Below, piece after piece: positions 54,681-63,480 of a stretch of 64,000 nt of DNA. Source of the DNA: Ruegeria faecimaris (GTDB taxonomy: Bacteria; Pseudomonadota; Alphaproteobacteria; Rhodobacterales; Rhodobacteraceae); assembly GCF_900182615.1 (NCBI RefSeq), contig NZ_FXTE01000015.1, forward strand, positions 1-64,000. The letters are read 5' to 3'. The first letter of the stretch is position 1. Every line of letters starts with the position of its first letter. The position numbers were made by a program, and so were the translations under genes. Below the pieces are notes generated by a model that made no database searches, was not told where the DNA came from, and worked only from the letters and a program-made list of their open reading frames with translations.

Positions 54681-55586
54681 ATGTCCATGTCCGACACAAT
54701 CCTAGCTGCTGAACCAACTATCCGCATTATTGCCTTCCTATCCGTCCTGGCGGCGATGGCACTTTGGGAAGTGGCCGCACCCCGGCGAAGTCGGGATATT
54801 CCGCGCGTTATCCGATGGACAAACAACCTTGCGCTCGTGGTGCTCGACACCGCCATCCTGCGGCTGACCTTTCCAATCCTCGCAGTTGGTCTCGCAGCCA
54901 TGGCCGAGGATCGCGGATGGGGGCTCTTCAATAACATCGAGGCGCCGGTTTGGGTTGCCATCGTGGTCTCCATGCTGCTTCTAGATCTCGCTATTTATCT
55001 TCAGCATGTGATGTTCCACGCCGTACCGGGGCTTTGGCGTCTGCACCGGATGCATCACGCCGACCTTGATTTTGACGCGACTACTGGCTTGCGTTTCCAT
55101 CCGGTAGAAATCCTCATCTCGATGGGGATCAAGCTAGCGGTCGTAGCAACCTTGGGGCCGCCCGCTGTCGCCGTGCTCCTTTTCGAGGTGACCCTGAACG
55201 CTACCGCGCTCTTCAATCACGCAAACATTGAATTGCCGCGTCCGGTGGATCGAATTCTCAGATGGATCGTCGTCACTCCAGACATGCACCGAGTCCACCA
55301 TTCAGTCGATCCAAGCGAGACCAACTCGAACTTTGGCTTTAATCTACCGTGGTGGGACCGACTTCTAGGCACTTACGTTGCGCAACCCAAGAAGGGGCAC
55401 AAAAGCATGGAAATCGGCATCAAGCAGTTTCGCACACGCCGAGACCTCTGGCTCGACCGAATGCTGATTCAGCCGCTGCGCGGCCCGGCGAGCGGAGGTG
55501 CCCTCGACGCCGCGAGCCAACAGATGCGATCTTCATCTGTCTCGTCCGGGCAAACCAAGCTTGGCAATGACCAAATAGACCAATAG
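54681..55586 (+). CDS. Sterol desaturase/fatty acid hydroxylase-family membrane protein
   Basis: The 301-residue protein has about four to five membrane segments and the di-iron histidine boxes HVMFH (109-113), HRMHH (122-126), FNHAN and HRVHH. Bacterial members hydroxylate or desaturate lipids such as ornithine lipids, carotenoids or sterol-like compounds. The substrate cannot be told. It stands alone on the plus strand. Its C-terminal 60 residues are unusually hydrophilic. Confidence 0.88.
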   Translation: MSMSDTILAAEPTIRIIAFLSVLAAMALWEVAAPRRSRDIPRVIRWTNNLALVVLDTAILRLTFPILAVGLAAMAEDRGWGLFNNIEAPVWVAIVVSMLLLDLAIYLQHVMFHAVPGLWRLHRMHHADLDFDATTGLRFHPVEILISMGIKLAVVATLGPPAVAVLLFEVTLNATALFNHANIELPRPVDRILRWIVVTPDMHRVHHSVDPSETNSNFGFNLPWWDRLLGTYVAQPKKGHKSMEIGIKQFRTRRDLWLDRMLIQPLRGPASGGALDAASQQMRSSSVSSGQTKLGNDQIDQ

Positions 55587-55736
55587 CGCTGAACCAAAGA
55601 CTGCTTTGCCGCGCTTGAGTGTTATGCGCAAGGCTTTAAGCGTCGGCAGAAAAGTCCGCAAAGTGGACATACATCGCGATATTGCAAATGACCGCGTGGA
55701 GCCCATACCTGTGTAGTTTGCCCTCCGCAGCGAATG

Positions 55737-55994
55737 TCAGCTTGTCCCAGCTGTTCTATGCTCATGCGCTGCTTCCTCGTGCCGTTCCTCAAGAGCCTGA
55801 CGAATGATCTGGTACGAAGATGACAAGAAGAGGCTTGCCATGATCGCAGCAACTATTAGGTCAGGCCAACCTGTTGCCGTGCCCCAGACGCCTAACGCGG
55901 CAATCATAACAGCTACGTTGCCGATGGCGTCGTTCCGCGAGCATAACCAGACTGATCGCACGTTGGCGTCTCCATCCTTGTAGCTAACAAGCAA
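55737..55994 (-). pseudogene. C-terminal fragment of a CDF cation-efflux transporter
   Basis: Only about 85 codons remain: LVSYKDGDANVRSVWLCSRN, then DAIGNVAVMIAALGVWGTAT and GWPDLIVAAIMASLFL, which correspond to the last two helices of a DmeF/CzcD-type cation diffusion facilitator. In frame, a stop lies four codons upstream of the TTG at 55994, so the first four helices and the metal site are lost by deletion. Non-functional as a transporter. Confidence 0.75.
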
Positions 55995-56009
55995 GAATAT
56001 GGCTCAAGT

Positions 56010-56195
56010 TCACTCGAGCGCTCGGCAATGGACCTCGCGATCAACGTCGTGGTGAGGTCCATAGCAACCTTCTAAGCCGTGGCCATGCCAATTGCCTTGA
56101 TGGTGCCTGCCCATGCACCCTGACAATGCAATCACTATGACCAAGAATGCCGCTCTGCGCGGGTGCTTGATCCAACAGTTCTGTTCCATGTGCAA
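56010..56195 (-). CDS. Possible small histidine-rich lipoprotein
   Basis: Open frame of 61 codons with a lipobox-like LVIVIALSGC and a His-rich tail (MGRHHQGNWHGHGLEGCYGP HHDV). It begins about 33 bp downstream of an FNR-like site. The His-rich tail could bind metal, fitting the transporter fragment just downstream. It may be an intact small gene or part of the same deletion scar. Confidence 0.35.
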   Translation of the reverse strand: MHMEQNCWIKHPRRAAFLVIVIALSGCMGRHHQGNWHGHGLEGCYGPHHDVDREVHCRALE

Positions 56196-56227
56196 ACCAA
56201 CCTAGTAACAATCCGGCTACCTTTGCT

Positions 56228-56241
56228 TTGACGCAGGTCAA
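56228..56241. promoter_or_regulatory. FNR/FnrL-like site
   Basis: TTGAC-GCAG-GTCAA, a perfect inverted repeat that fits the Rhodobacterales FnrL pattern TTGAT/C-N4-A/GTCAA. It faces the minus-strand small lipoprotein frame and transporter fragment and lies just past the stop of the cyclase gene. Confidence 0.6.
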
Positions 56242-56274
56242 CACCCCATTGCGGCAGCTTCCAAATAGCGGCAG

Positions 56275-57510
56275 TTAGTCTATCGTGAACAGCTCCTGTC
56301 TTTCAGCAACACCGCGCAATCTGTATTGCCCCAGGGAAACAAGACTTGGAATGGAGCCCGCCAAGTCACCCGCCACCTTGTCGGAAATAACAATGTTCTG
56401 ATCAAGCGCACTGCACATACCTAAAATGCGCGAAGTTGTATTTACCGCTGGGCCGACCACTGTGAAATCTAAGCGAGACCTACCGCCAATATTGCCGTAA
56501 AGAACATCGCCTGCGTGCAACGAAAGAGTGAAGCCGGTCGTTGGCAAACCATCCGCTTGTCGTCGTTGGTTGAGTTCCTCAAAGGTATCTCGCAACTCCG
56601 CTGCCGCGTGAATTGCGAGCCGGCGCGCGTCCGGAACTTGATTGATATCGAAGATGGCAAGCATACCGTCTCCCATGAATTTCAGAACGTTACCGCCATT
56701 CCGTTCGACCACGTCAACAGCTTCTGCGAAGTAATCGTTTAGCAATTCTATGATTGAATCTCCCGGAAGCGCTTCTGATAATTTGGTAAATCCTTGCAAA
56801 TCAAAATACCAAATCACCGCCGAAATCGTTTCGGATGAACCTCGTGTGATGTCCCCAGAAAGAACGCGCCTGCTGGCGTCTTTGCCCAAATAAGCGGCGG
56901 TTATGTCTTCAGCCATCAGCCTGTTTGCCCCACATTTTAGCGTCAGGCAAAGCGGAGATATCAGTTGACGCAAACCGTCAAGTTGCTGGCTCGTGAAGCC
57001 CCCGCTCACGTCGGTCGTCAATGAAATAATGGCACCTTCCTCGGCCTGCATTGGGTCAACAGGCATAGCGTTATCCTGTATAAGGAAGAACCGTTTAACA
57101 GCGAAGTAGTCTGTGGCACCGCGCTCGCGAAGTTCGTCGAAGATCGGAAAGTTGAGCGCGGGTTCTTCGACTGTCAGATCTTGTCTGATCTCTTCAACGT
57201 TGTTTGCCAAAAGATAATAAATTGGGCTTAGAACGTATTCCTCAGGCGCATCCGTTCTTCGGACAAAGTTCTCTCGCTCATGACCGCCATCCCTGTGCCA
57301 GCGAAAAGCGACAGTCCCAATCTCGGGATGATGAGCGCGAACAGTGATGTTTGCTCTTTGAAGCGGAATTCCTGCCGAAACAAGACGGTTGCAGAATGCT
57401 TCAAGCCAGAGCTCCACAGGCGCATTCTCTAAGCCCTGTTGAACCAGCCAATCTGCTATGTCCTGGATGGCGGCAGTCAGTTCCCAGTTTTGGACTAAAG
57501 GAGCTGCCAT
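56275..57510 (-). CDS. Class III adenylate/guanylate cyclase with undefined N-terminal region
   Basis: The 411-residue protein has a C-terminal class III catalytic domain (about 225-400): metal aspartate in WYFDLQGFTKL, the second in KFMGDGMLAIFD, adenine-specifying DFTVVGPAVN and the transition-state pair in NTTSRI. All essential residues are seen, so it should make cAMP. The N-terminal 220 residues show no membrane segment and resemble the alpha-type region found in Rhizobiales/Rhodobacterales cyclases. The start at 57510 follows AGAGGACATC. Confidence 0.9.
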   Translation of the reverse strand: MAAPLVQNWELTAAIQDIADWLVQQGLENAPVELWLEAFCNRLVSAGIPLQRANITVRAHHPEIGTVAFRWHRDGGHERENFVRRTDAPEEYVLSPIYYLLANNVEEIRQDLTVEEPALNFPIFDELRERGATDYFAVKRFFLIQDNAMPVDPMQAEEGAIISLTTDVSGGFTSQQLDGLRQLISPLCLTLKCGANRLMAEDITAAYLGKDASRRVLSGDITRGSSETISAVIWYFDLQGFTKLSEALPGDSIIELLNDYFAEAVDVVERNGGNVLKFMGDGMLAIFDINQVPDARRLAIHAAAELRDTFEELNQRRQADGLPTTGFTLSLHAGDVLYGNIGGRSRLDFTVVGPAVNTTSRILGMCSALDQNIVISDKVAGDLAGSIPSLVSLGQYRLRGVAERQELFTID

Positions 57511-58169
57511 GATGTCCTCTTAATGAGCTATCTGAACAGTTGGCTCTTAGTCTAATTCACTTCAAGGACACATCAAATTCAATTCTCCCACTGCGCTTGC
57601 AGCCCTAAGGTATATGCTGATCTTGTGGCGTATTGCACGCGCGACACTTGGGCAATGGTCGCAATTCATCAGGAATTGCTGGCGATGTGAGCTGTGGCGC
57701 ATACCGCAAGACTTTTGCGACTGAGCTCTGCGGGGTATCTGTGTGATCTGTCGGCGTTGAGGCAACCGAAATACTCAATCTTGCCACTCCAACCGATACA
57801 AGACGTGGTGACCGCGTAGACCTTTCAGAAGTCTGGGTTCAATTTCAGAGCAGCCTGATCAGATCATTTCAATCTTCGCCGTCGGATAAGCGCGGTATTT
57901 ATTGAAGGTTTAGAGAGAGCTGGTTGGGCGCCCGTCGCCCAATAGCACAAGGCTGAGAATTCAATCAATGGATTACCCAATGGGCTTCTGTTGCCAAAAA
58001 ATAGTGCAGACCGACTGCCTCCCATCGCAATACTATGCGAGCTGTTATGGCATTACACTGACCTGTTAAAAACTTGGGACCAGTGAAAATTCTCAGAATA
58101 TTCAAAGGGTCTGCTTCGTATGGACTACAGTGAACTCACGACGAAGAGCCTCTAGTTGGAGGAGCAAGG
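57511..58169. other. 659-bp gene-free stretch with dispersed repeat copy 2
   Basis: No gene is visible on either strand apart from short shadow frames. It holds the 103-bp repeat (57598-57700) and the promoter region of the FUSC-like gene. Composition is AT-richer than the neighbouring genes. Confidence 0.55.
57598..57700. repeat. 103-bp dispersed repeat, copy 2
   Basis: Direct copy of 37598-37700 with one mismatch, exactly 20,000 bp away, and the same internal hairpin at 57661-57679. It lies between two divergent genes (cyclase and FUSC-like). Confidence 0.9.
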
Positions 58170-59105
58170 GTGCCGACTAAGTTCGATGGAAGATTGCTCT
58201 CTTGGAGTACGGCGTTGGCAATATGTACAACAGCCGTACTCGTCATACTGCTCGGCGGTCAGGTCGTTGCGTTTGGTGGTATCGCGGCAGTCGGGGGTTA
58301 TTCAGCTGGTTTTTTAGGGTCTGTCTTTTCTAGTCTTGTTTCTAACGCCAGAACGTTTGCGATGGTGCTGGTGAGCATACTGTTATGCACACTCTTCCCG
58401 CTTCAGTGGATCGCCTTTCTGTGTGGTTTTGTCTTGATTAGTTGGGCTGCTTTTGAAGGGTACAAGAACGGTGGTTTTGCGACAGTTCCTGCATTGAACG
58501 GATTGCTCTTGTACTTACTGATCCCACCCGACGAGCGTATTGCCGTTCATGTTTTGGTTTTTCTGGCCGCGGCAACAGTCGGTAGTTTGCTCAGCGCTTG
58601 GCTTAACTTGGCGGGTTCAGCAATACGATCTCCCATGACTTTCAAGGAAGCAATTTCTGTTTGGCTATTCTTAATTGTCGGCATGAGTCTAACGTCGTTT
58701 CTCGCTCACGTAATCGGAAACCAAAAATCCTATTGGCTTTCGTTGTTGTTCGTATTCCGCGTCTTGGCTCCACTTCAAAAAGTGCCTGATGCTGCATTGC
58801 GGTTTGGTGTTGGCGTGGCGCTTGGGTCTTTGGCAGCCCTATGTTTGGAGTTCAGCGGCTTGTCTCATCAAGGCCTATTGAACCTTGGGTTTGCTTCCGC
58901 TGTCATAGGCGTGCACAGAATAGGTGGTAACACGTTATGGACCGCGATGTTCTTTACTATTGCCACACTGTTGGTGACGGCCCCAACGCTTGAGTTTGCG
59001 GTCTTCCGAATAGAAGCGGCAGCAATGGTAGTCTTCGTAGTCGGAGGGCTATCATTCCTGATCAGTTGGTGTTGGGAACTGATCGAAAGTCGTTCCGAAA
59101 ACTAA
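58170..59105 (+). CDS. Half-size FUSC-like membrane protein
   Basis: 311 residues from GTG 58170, with GGAGGAGCAAG upstream. About ten hydrophobic segments fall into two groups, and the motif KSYWLSLLFVFRVLAPLQ recalls the conserved HGYW-x-x-L-x-x-LFVLRP of FUSC (fusaric acid resistance/aromatic acid exporter) permeases. It lacks the large cytoplasmic domain of AaeB. Transport of an aromatic acid is only a guess. Confidence 0.65.
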   Translation: MPTKFDGRLLSWSTALAICTTAVLVILLGGQVVAFGGIAAVGGYSAGFLGSVFSSLVSNARTFAMVLVSILLCTLFPLQWIAFLCGFVLISWAAFEGYKNGGFATVPALNGLLLYLLIPPDERIAVHVLVFLAAATVGSLLSAWLNLAGSAIRSPMTFKEAISVWLFLIVGMSLTSFLAHVIGNQKSYWLSLLFVFRVLAPLQKVPDAALRFGVGVALGSLAALCLEFSGLSHQGLLNLGFASAVIGVHRIGGNTLWTAMFFTIATLLVTAPTLEFAVFRIEAAAMVVFVVGGLSFLISWCWELIESRSEN

Positions 59106-59703
59106 AACCGCAAATCTTCCCCCTTTTTTGATACCCCCAACATCTTCTTCGGAGAATGACCGCATGGCGGATGCGGGCAAATGGCCAAGAAGTCTTGTAG
59201 GTGCTCAAAGCTCTCCAGCGCGCCATATTCCAATCAGTTTTTTGATCTTAACCCTTGCTCTACTTCCGAGCCAGCGAAGCTTAGGCCCAGAATACTGAGA
59301 ACATAGACTTCTGTTGCGACCTGTACGCAATACTGTGCAAAGTCAGCTTTCTGCGCATTTCTGTCATTGGGGCATCGATCAGCATCGGTCAAAGTGGGCT
59401 CGATGCGGCCATTCTCCGCGGCTTGCATGTTTGGCAGGTCCAGCCCAATCCGGACACTTAATCCAAGACTTTGCAATTCCGACTTGCGGACAAAACTGAC
59501 CTTGGCGTCTACACCTTCGCTGACGCAGGATCCACCGCACTGGCAGCAACAGCTCTTCCCTTCAACAGGGAAAATCGCCAAAGCGGCCGTTCCACAACGG
59601 GCTTTGGAGCTCCTTGATCGCTCTTTGACCAGACGGCGCTCTGGCATGGAAACAAAGGGGCTTGGCTCAGCGCATAACCAAAGCTAGCGAATAGGCGTCA
59701 GGA
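59106..59703. other. 598-bp gene-free stretch
   Basis: Open frames of about 100-137 codons occur on both strands but overlap each other, lack ribosome sites and have no domain. They look like degenerate intergenic sequence. Confidence 0.5.
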
Positions 59704-60576
59704 TCATGAAATTGGGCTTCTTCGCGCAAGCAGGGCGAAGACAGGCAACATTGTTACGATCCAGACCACGCTATAAATTGCGGATGGTATGGCATATTCG
59801 CTTAAACCATTGGTGTTAGGCAACAGCAAAGTGGCAATTGCGATTCCCAAAGCTCCGTTTTGAACGCCGGTCTCAATTGAAATCGTCTTCGCCTCGATGT
59901 CTGTGCATCCGAGCATCCCTGAACTCATGATGCCAATAAACGTGAGTGACGCACCTACAACAAAAAGTGCGGGTCCAAGCCTAAGGTAGTTATCCGCGAC
60001 CACCACCCAGTTTGAAATGATAGCGCCTCCGATGACCATCGCAAAAAGTAGCATAGAGACCTTGCTAAAGATTGGTTCGACCGCAGCTACAATTCGCGGC
60101 GCCAAGGATCGCGCGATCACCCCGGCTAGGATCGGTGAAGCTGTTAAAAAAAACATTGCTAAAGCCGTCGAAGAAATGTCGATAGCGGGCGCAGTTGCTC
60201 CCATGAACATCTGCATCGAAAACCCCAGGATGAGCGGTACGGTAACGACACAAGTCAGACTGAAGACTGCTGTAAGAGTAACGGACAAAGCGACATCCCA
60301 ATTCGAAAGCTTGGTCACGATGTTACTGATCACCCCGCCCGGACAGGCCGCTAAAATCATGATGCCAACGGCTGCCTCAGCGGAAATCCCAAAGATAAAA
60401 GTCACCATCAAAGCGATGCAAGGCAGCAAAATGATCTGGTTGAGAGCGCCGACGCAAAAGGCCCGTGGACGTCGTCCGATGCGTTGAAAGTCAGCCGCTG
60501 TGAGTCCGAGGCCAAGGCAGAACATGATGACAACAACTGCGAGCGGCAGCAGCACAGATATGAAAATTTCGCCCAT
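59704..60576 (-). CDS. Bile acid:sodium symporter (BASS)-family transporter
   Basis: The 290-residue protein has nine to ten helices. Family motifs are FCLGLGLTAADFQRI, ACPGGVISNIVTKLSNWDVA, where the GG-x-x-SN region resembles the sodium-binding crossover, and TISIETGVQNGALGIAIA with the conserved glutamate. It imports an organic anion with sodium. It diverges from an AraC gene at 60771, which may regulate it. Confidence 0.88.
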   Translation of the reverse strand: MGEIFISVLLPLAVVVIMFCLGLGLTAADFQRIGRRPRAFCVGALNQIILLPCIALMVTFIFGISAEAAVGIMILAACPGGVISNIVTKLSNWDVALSVTLTAVFSLTCVVTVPLILGFSMQMFMGATAPAIDISSTALAMFFLTASPILAGVIARSLAPRIVAAVEPIFSKVSMLLFAMVIGGAIISNWVVVADNYLRLGPALFVVGASLTFIGIMSSGMLGCTDIEAKTISIETGVQNGALGIAIATLLLPNTNGLSEYAIPSAIYSVVWIVTMLPVFALLARRSPIS

Positions 60577-60770
60577 CTACCATGACCTCTATGGCTGCAT
60601 GCTTCCGCACGCTTTCGGACGATACCGTTCAGAAAACCTGATGACGAGTGTTATCAGTTTGGCGCATTTATCCTCAAGCGCCCGAAGATCGAGGCTGTCT
60701 CTATTTATTATACCTATCACAGGGTTGGACGATCTGGCGTGAAAGAGCTTTCCAGTGCTAATCTCACTGT

Positions 60771-61781
60771 ATGGCAAGTGTAACTTACGCATTCGCCCGC
60801 GCGATGGCCAACGCCGCCGGGATGACGCTAAACGACGATGGCGCCCTGATTTCGAATGGCGCTGTCGTGCTGCGTCTACCAGAAGCTCAAGACGGCCAAT
60901 TGGCGGATGATGCGTATTTCGATCTGATCGATTGGATTCGTACGCAACAAGCGGACGAGGCCGCGTTGGTTGAGGCCTATGCGAACGCGATTGCGACCGA
61001 TGATCTCGGCGTCCTTGGCCTAGCCGTAAAGACAGCTCCGACCTTGCGGCAATCTTTGCAACGGATCGAGCGTTATTTTCGTCTCGTAACGGACACCGCA
61101 GTTTACAGACTTGATGAAACCGGCGATCCGGTCCTTTGGATTTTTGAGGGACAAACATCACATCGCGCTGCCTTGGAGCTGCGCAACGAATGCGCGCTTG
61201 CGGCCTTTGCGAGGAACATGCATCGGTTTGTGGGTGATGGGTTGTCGCTCGCATATGTCACGTTTCAGCATCCATGCAGACAAGAACCAGAGCGTTACGC
61301 CGAATATTTCGGGTGCCCGGTTCGATTTGGGAGCGCCCACAACGCCATTGCTATGCGCCCTGCTATGCTGGAAAGCGAAAATCGTCTTGGCGATCCGGGC
61401 TTGTCAGATTTCATGACGAAGCACCTGGATGAGGAGTTCAACTCTCGCGATGACGACACCTCACTGAGCCAAGCAATTGTCCACCGGCTTACACCGGCCC
61501 TGAGTAACGGCGCGCCGCAAGCAGCGCATGTCGCACAAGAGATGGGAATGAGCGAGCGCACGCTTTACCGCAGGTTGGCCGAGGAAGGGCTGACCTATCG
61601 CGACGTTCTTGGTCAGGCACAAGTTGCACTTGCTCGTGACCTGCTCCGTGACGGTAAGGCTTCCATAGCCGAGATCGCCTTTATGACCGGGTTTTCGGAA
61701 CAGAGCACGTTCAGCCGCGCCTTCAAGCGCTGGGTTGGCCAGGCTCCAGCACGATTCAGGCAGCAAGCGACCTCCGACTAG
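60771..61781 (+). CDS. AraC-family regulator (arabinose-binding-domain N terminus)
   Basis: The 336-residue protein has an N-terminal effector domain of the OruR/Arabinose_bd type and a C-terminal double HTH: HVAQEMGMSERTLYRRLAEE and IAEIAFMTGFSEQSTFSRAF with the ending WVGQAPARFR. It diverges from the BASS transporter and precedes the exported cysteine hydrolase by 161 bp, so either arm could be its target. Confidence 0.9.
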   Translation: MASVTYAFARAMANAAGMTLNDDGALISNGAVVLRLPEAQDGQLADDAYFDLIDWIRTQQADEAALVEAYANAIATDDLGVLGLAVKTAPTLRQSLQRIERYFRLVTDTAVYRLDETGDPVLWIFEGQTSHRAALELRNECALAAFARNMHRFVGDGLSLAYVTFQHPCRQEPERYAEYFGCPVRFGSAHNAIAMRPAMLESENRLGDPGLSDFMTKHLDEEFNSRDDDTSLSQAIVHRLTPALSNGAPQAAHVAQEMGMSERTLYRRLAEEGLTYRDVLGQAQVALARDLLRDGKASIAEIAFMTGFSEQSTFSRAFKRWVGQAPARFRQQATSD

Positions 61782-61942
61782 GCACACACCTCAAGACCAC
61801 ATGGCAGGTTCGGCCAAAACCTTGGCAGGGCGGGCCGATACCTCAATCGATGTGGTGCATAACTTCTTCTTTGTCAGATCCACCTGGGGCGCTGCCGAGT
61901 AAAGCAAACCCATTTGCCCCTCTCAGACAAAGGAAATTTGCA

Positions 61943-62809
61943 ATGAGCAATCATGACCACAAACATGGAGCAAGCTGCGCTTGCGACGTCACGCCCGAAC
62001 GCGTTGATATGGCGCGCCGGCGACTCTTGCAACAAGCCGCCGGTGCGGCCGCGGCAGGTACAACAATAGTGGCTGGCGGGCAGGCCCTTGCCGCGACCGA
62101 CGAAGCACGCGCCTACTATGCTGACCCGGAAAATCCAGGCCTTCCCCAAATCGACATGACCATCGAGCCGGGGCGTACTGCGCTTGTGGTGACCGACCCC
62201 CAGATTGATTTTTTGTCAGAGGACGGTGTGACGTGGGGCGTCGTTGGCGAAAGCGTGACCGAACAGGGCACGGTCGACAATATCGAACGGCTTTTCATTG
62301 CCGCCAAGGCTGCGGGGATGCCGGTCTTCATCTCGCCCCACTATTACTACCCACATGACCACAAATGGGAGTTCGAGGGCACTCTGGAAGCGACGATGCA
62401 CAGCATCGGCATGTTTGACCGCCTGGGACCGCTCAATTTGGACAACTTCGAGGGCTCAGGTGCCGACTGGATGCCGCAATACAAGAAGTACATCGAGGAT
62501 GGCGAAACCATCATTTGCTCGCCACACAAGGTTTACAGCCCTGCTCAGAATGACCTGAACCTGCAATTGCGTAAACGCAAGATCGACAAGGTGATCCTCG
62601 CGGGGATGTCGGCGAACCTGTGTACGCAGGCGCATCTCTACGAGCTGCTGGAGCTGGGCTACGAAGTCGCTGTCGTTCGCGATGCCACAGCCGGGGCCAA
62701 GGTGCCTGAAGGTGACGGGTATCTCGCCGCCATCATCAACTTCCGCATGGTCGCCAACGGCGTCTGGTGGACCGACGACGCGGTTGAGCGCATTGGCCAA
62801 TCGGCCTGA
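61943..62809 (+). CDS. Tat-exported isochorismatase-family cysteine hydrolase
   Basis: 288 residues from ATG 61943, with AAAGGA upstream. The His/Cys-rich start HDHKHGASCACD is followed by the twin-arginine stretch ARRRLLQQAAGAAAAG, so export is likely. The hydrolase triad is visible as D in LVVTDPQIDF, K in SPHKVYS and C in SANLCTQAHL. Relatives hydrolyse nicotinamide, isochorismate or carbamoyl compounds. The substrate is unknown. Confidence 0.87.
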   Translation: MSNHDHKHGASCACDVTPERVDMARRRLLQQAAGAAAAGTTIVAGGQALAATDEARAYYADPENPGLPQIDMTIEPGRTALVVTDPQIDFLSEDGVTWGVVGESVTEQGTVDNIERLFIAAKAAGMPVFISPHYYYPHDHKWEFEGTLEATMHSIGMFDRLGPLNLDNFEGSGADWMPQYKKYIEDGETIICSPHKVYSPAQNDLNLQLRKRKIDKVILAGMSANLCTQAHLYELLELGYEVAVVRDATAGAKVPEGDGYLAAIINFRMVANGVWWTDDAVERIGQSA

Positions 62810-62857
62810 CCCAAATCGATCTTCAAATTTGATCCTAGCATCCTGAAAGGACATATC

Positions 62858-63343
62858 ATGACACGCATCTTTACATTTCCCACGCTTACAACAGCGTTGA
62901 CTCTCGCCCTGGCGGCGGCGGCATTGGCTGACGATGAATACAACGTTTCGAACAGTCTTACCTTGACTGGGCAGCCCCTCGGCATGCATGGCGTCGATCC
63001 TGTATCGATGTTTGAAGCCGAAATACCCGAAATGGGCAACGCCACTTTTACATCGGCCCATGATGGAGTGGACTACTATTTTGCGTCGCAGGCAGCGAAA
63101 GCCACATTCGAGGCGGATCCGACGGCACATCTGCCTCAATTCGGCGGGTTCTGCGCCTTTGGCGTCTATGTAGGCAAGAAGCTTGATGGCGATGTTCGGT
63201 ATGCCGATATCGTGGACGACAAGCTCTATCTCTTTGTGAATGAAGAAATCTTCAAGAAGTACCTTGAGGACAAAGAGACCGTGATCCAAGGCGCCCATGC
63301 CAAGTGGGCAGACATCCACCACACGCCTGTCGGCAGCCTTTGA
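62858..63343 (+). CDS. Secreted YHS-domain protein
   Basis: The 161-residue product has a Sec signal (TTALTLALAAAALADD) and a YHS domain with GVDPVSMFEAEIPEMGNATF, DYYFASQAAKATFEADP and FGGFCAFGVYVGKK. YHS domains are often metal-associated, and the cysteine near FCAFG is notable. It follows the cysteine hydrolase by 48 bp and has AAAGGA upstream, so the two are probably one operon. Confidence 0.86.
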   Translation: MTRIFTFPTLTTALTLALAAAALADDEYNVSNSLTLTGQPLGMHGVDPVSMFEAEIPEMGNATFTSAHDGVDYYFASQAAKATFEADPTAHLPQFGGFCAFGVYVGKKLDGDVRYADIVDDKLYLFVNEEIFKKYLEDKETVIQGAHAKWADIHHTPVGSL

Positions 63344-63354
63344 TCGAGGAATTT

Positions 63355-63380
63355 GGTGGCTTTTGCCGGTCGGAGCCACC
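63355..63380 (+). other. Hairpin between YHS and AhpD-like genes
   Basis: GGTGGCT (63355-63361) pairs with AGCCACC (63374-63380) over a 12-base loop. It has no T tract. It may act as an intercistronic mRNA stabiliser. Confidence 0.4.
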
Positions 63381-63480
63381 GCTGCCTCTCCCCTCCCCAA
63401 AAGGCCGGCATTTCTCCAAGACACCCTGTCCGCAATGACAATTCGCGTGTGTCGAAAACTCTTCCCAAAGGAAACCAGAC

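Noticed and set aside
59234..59687. Overlapping frames on both strands in the gap before the BASS gene
   Set aside because: They overlap each other, lack starts with ribosome sites and resemble degenerate intergenic sequence.
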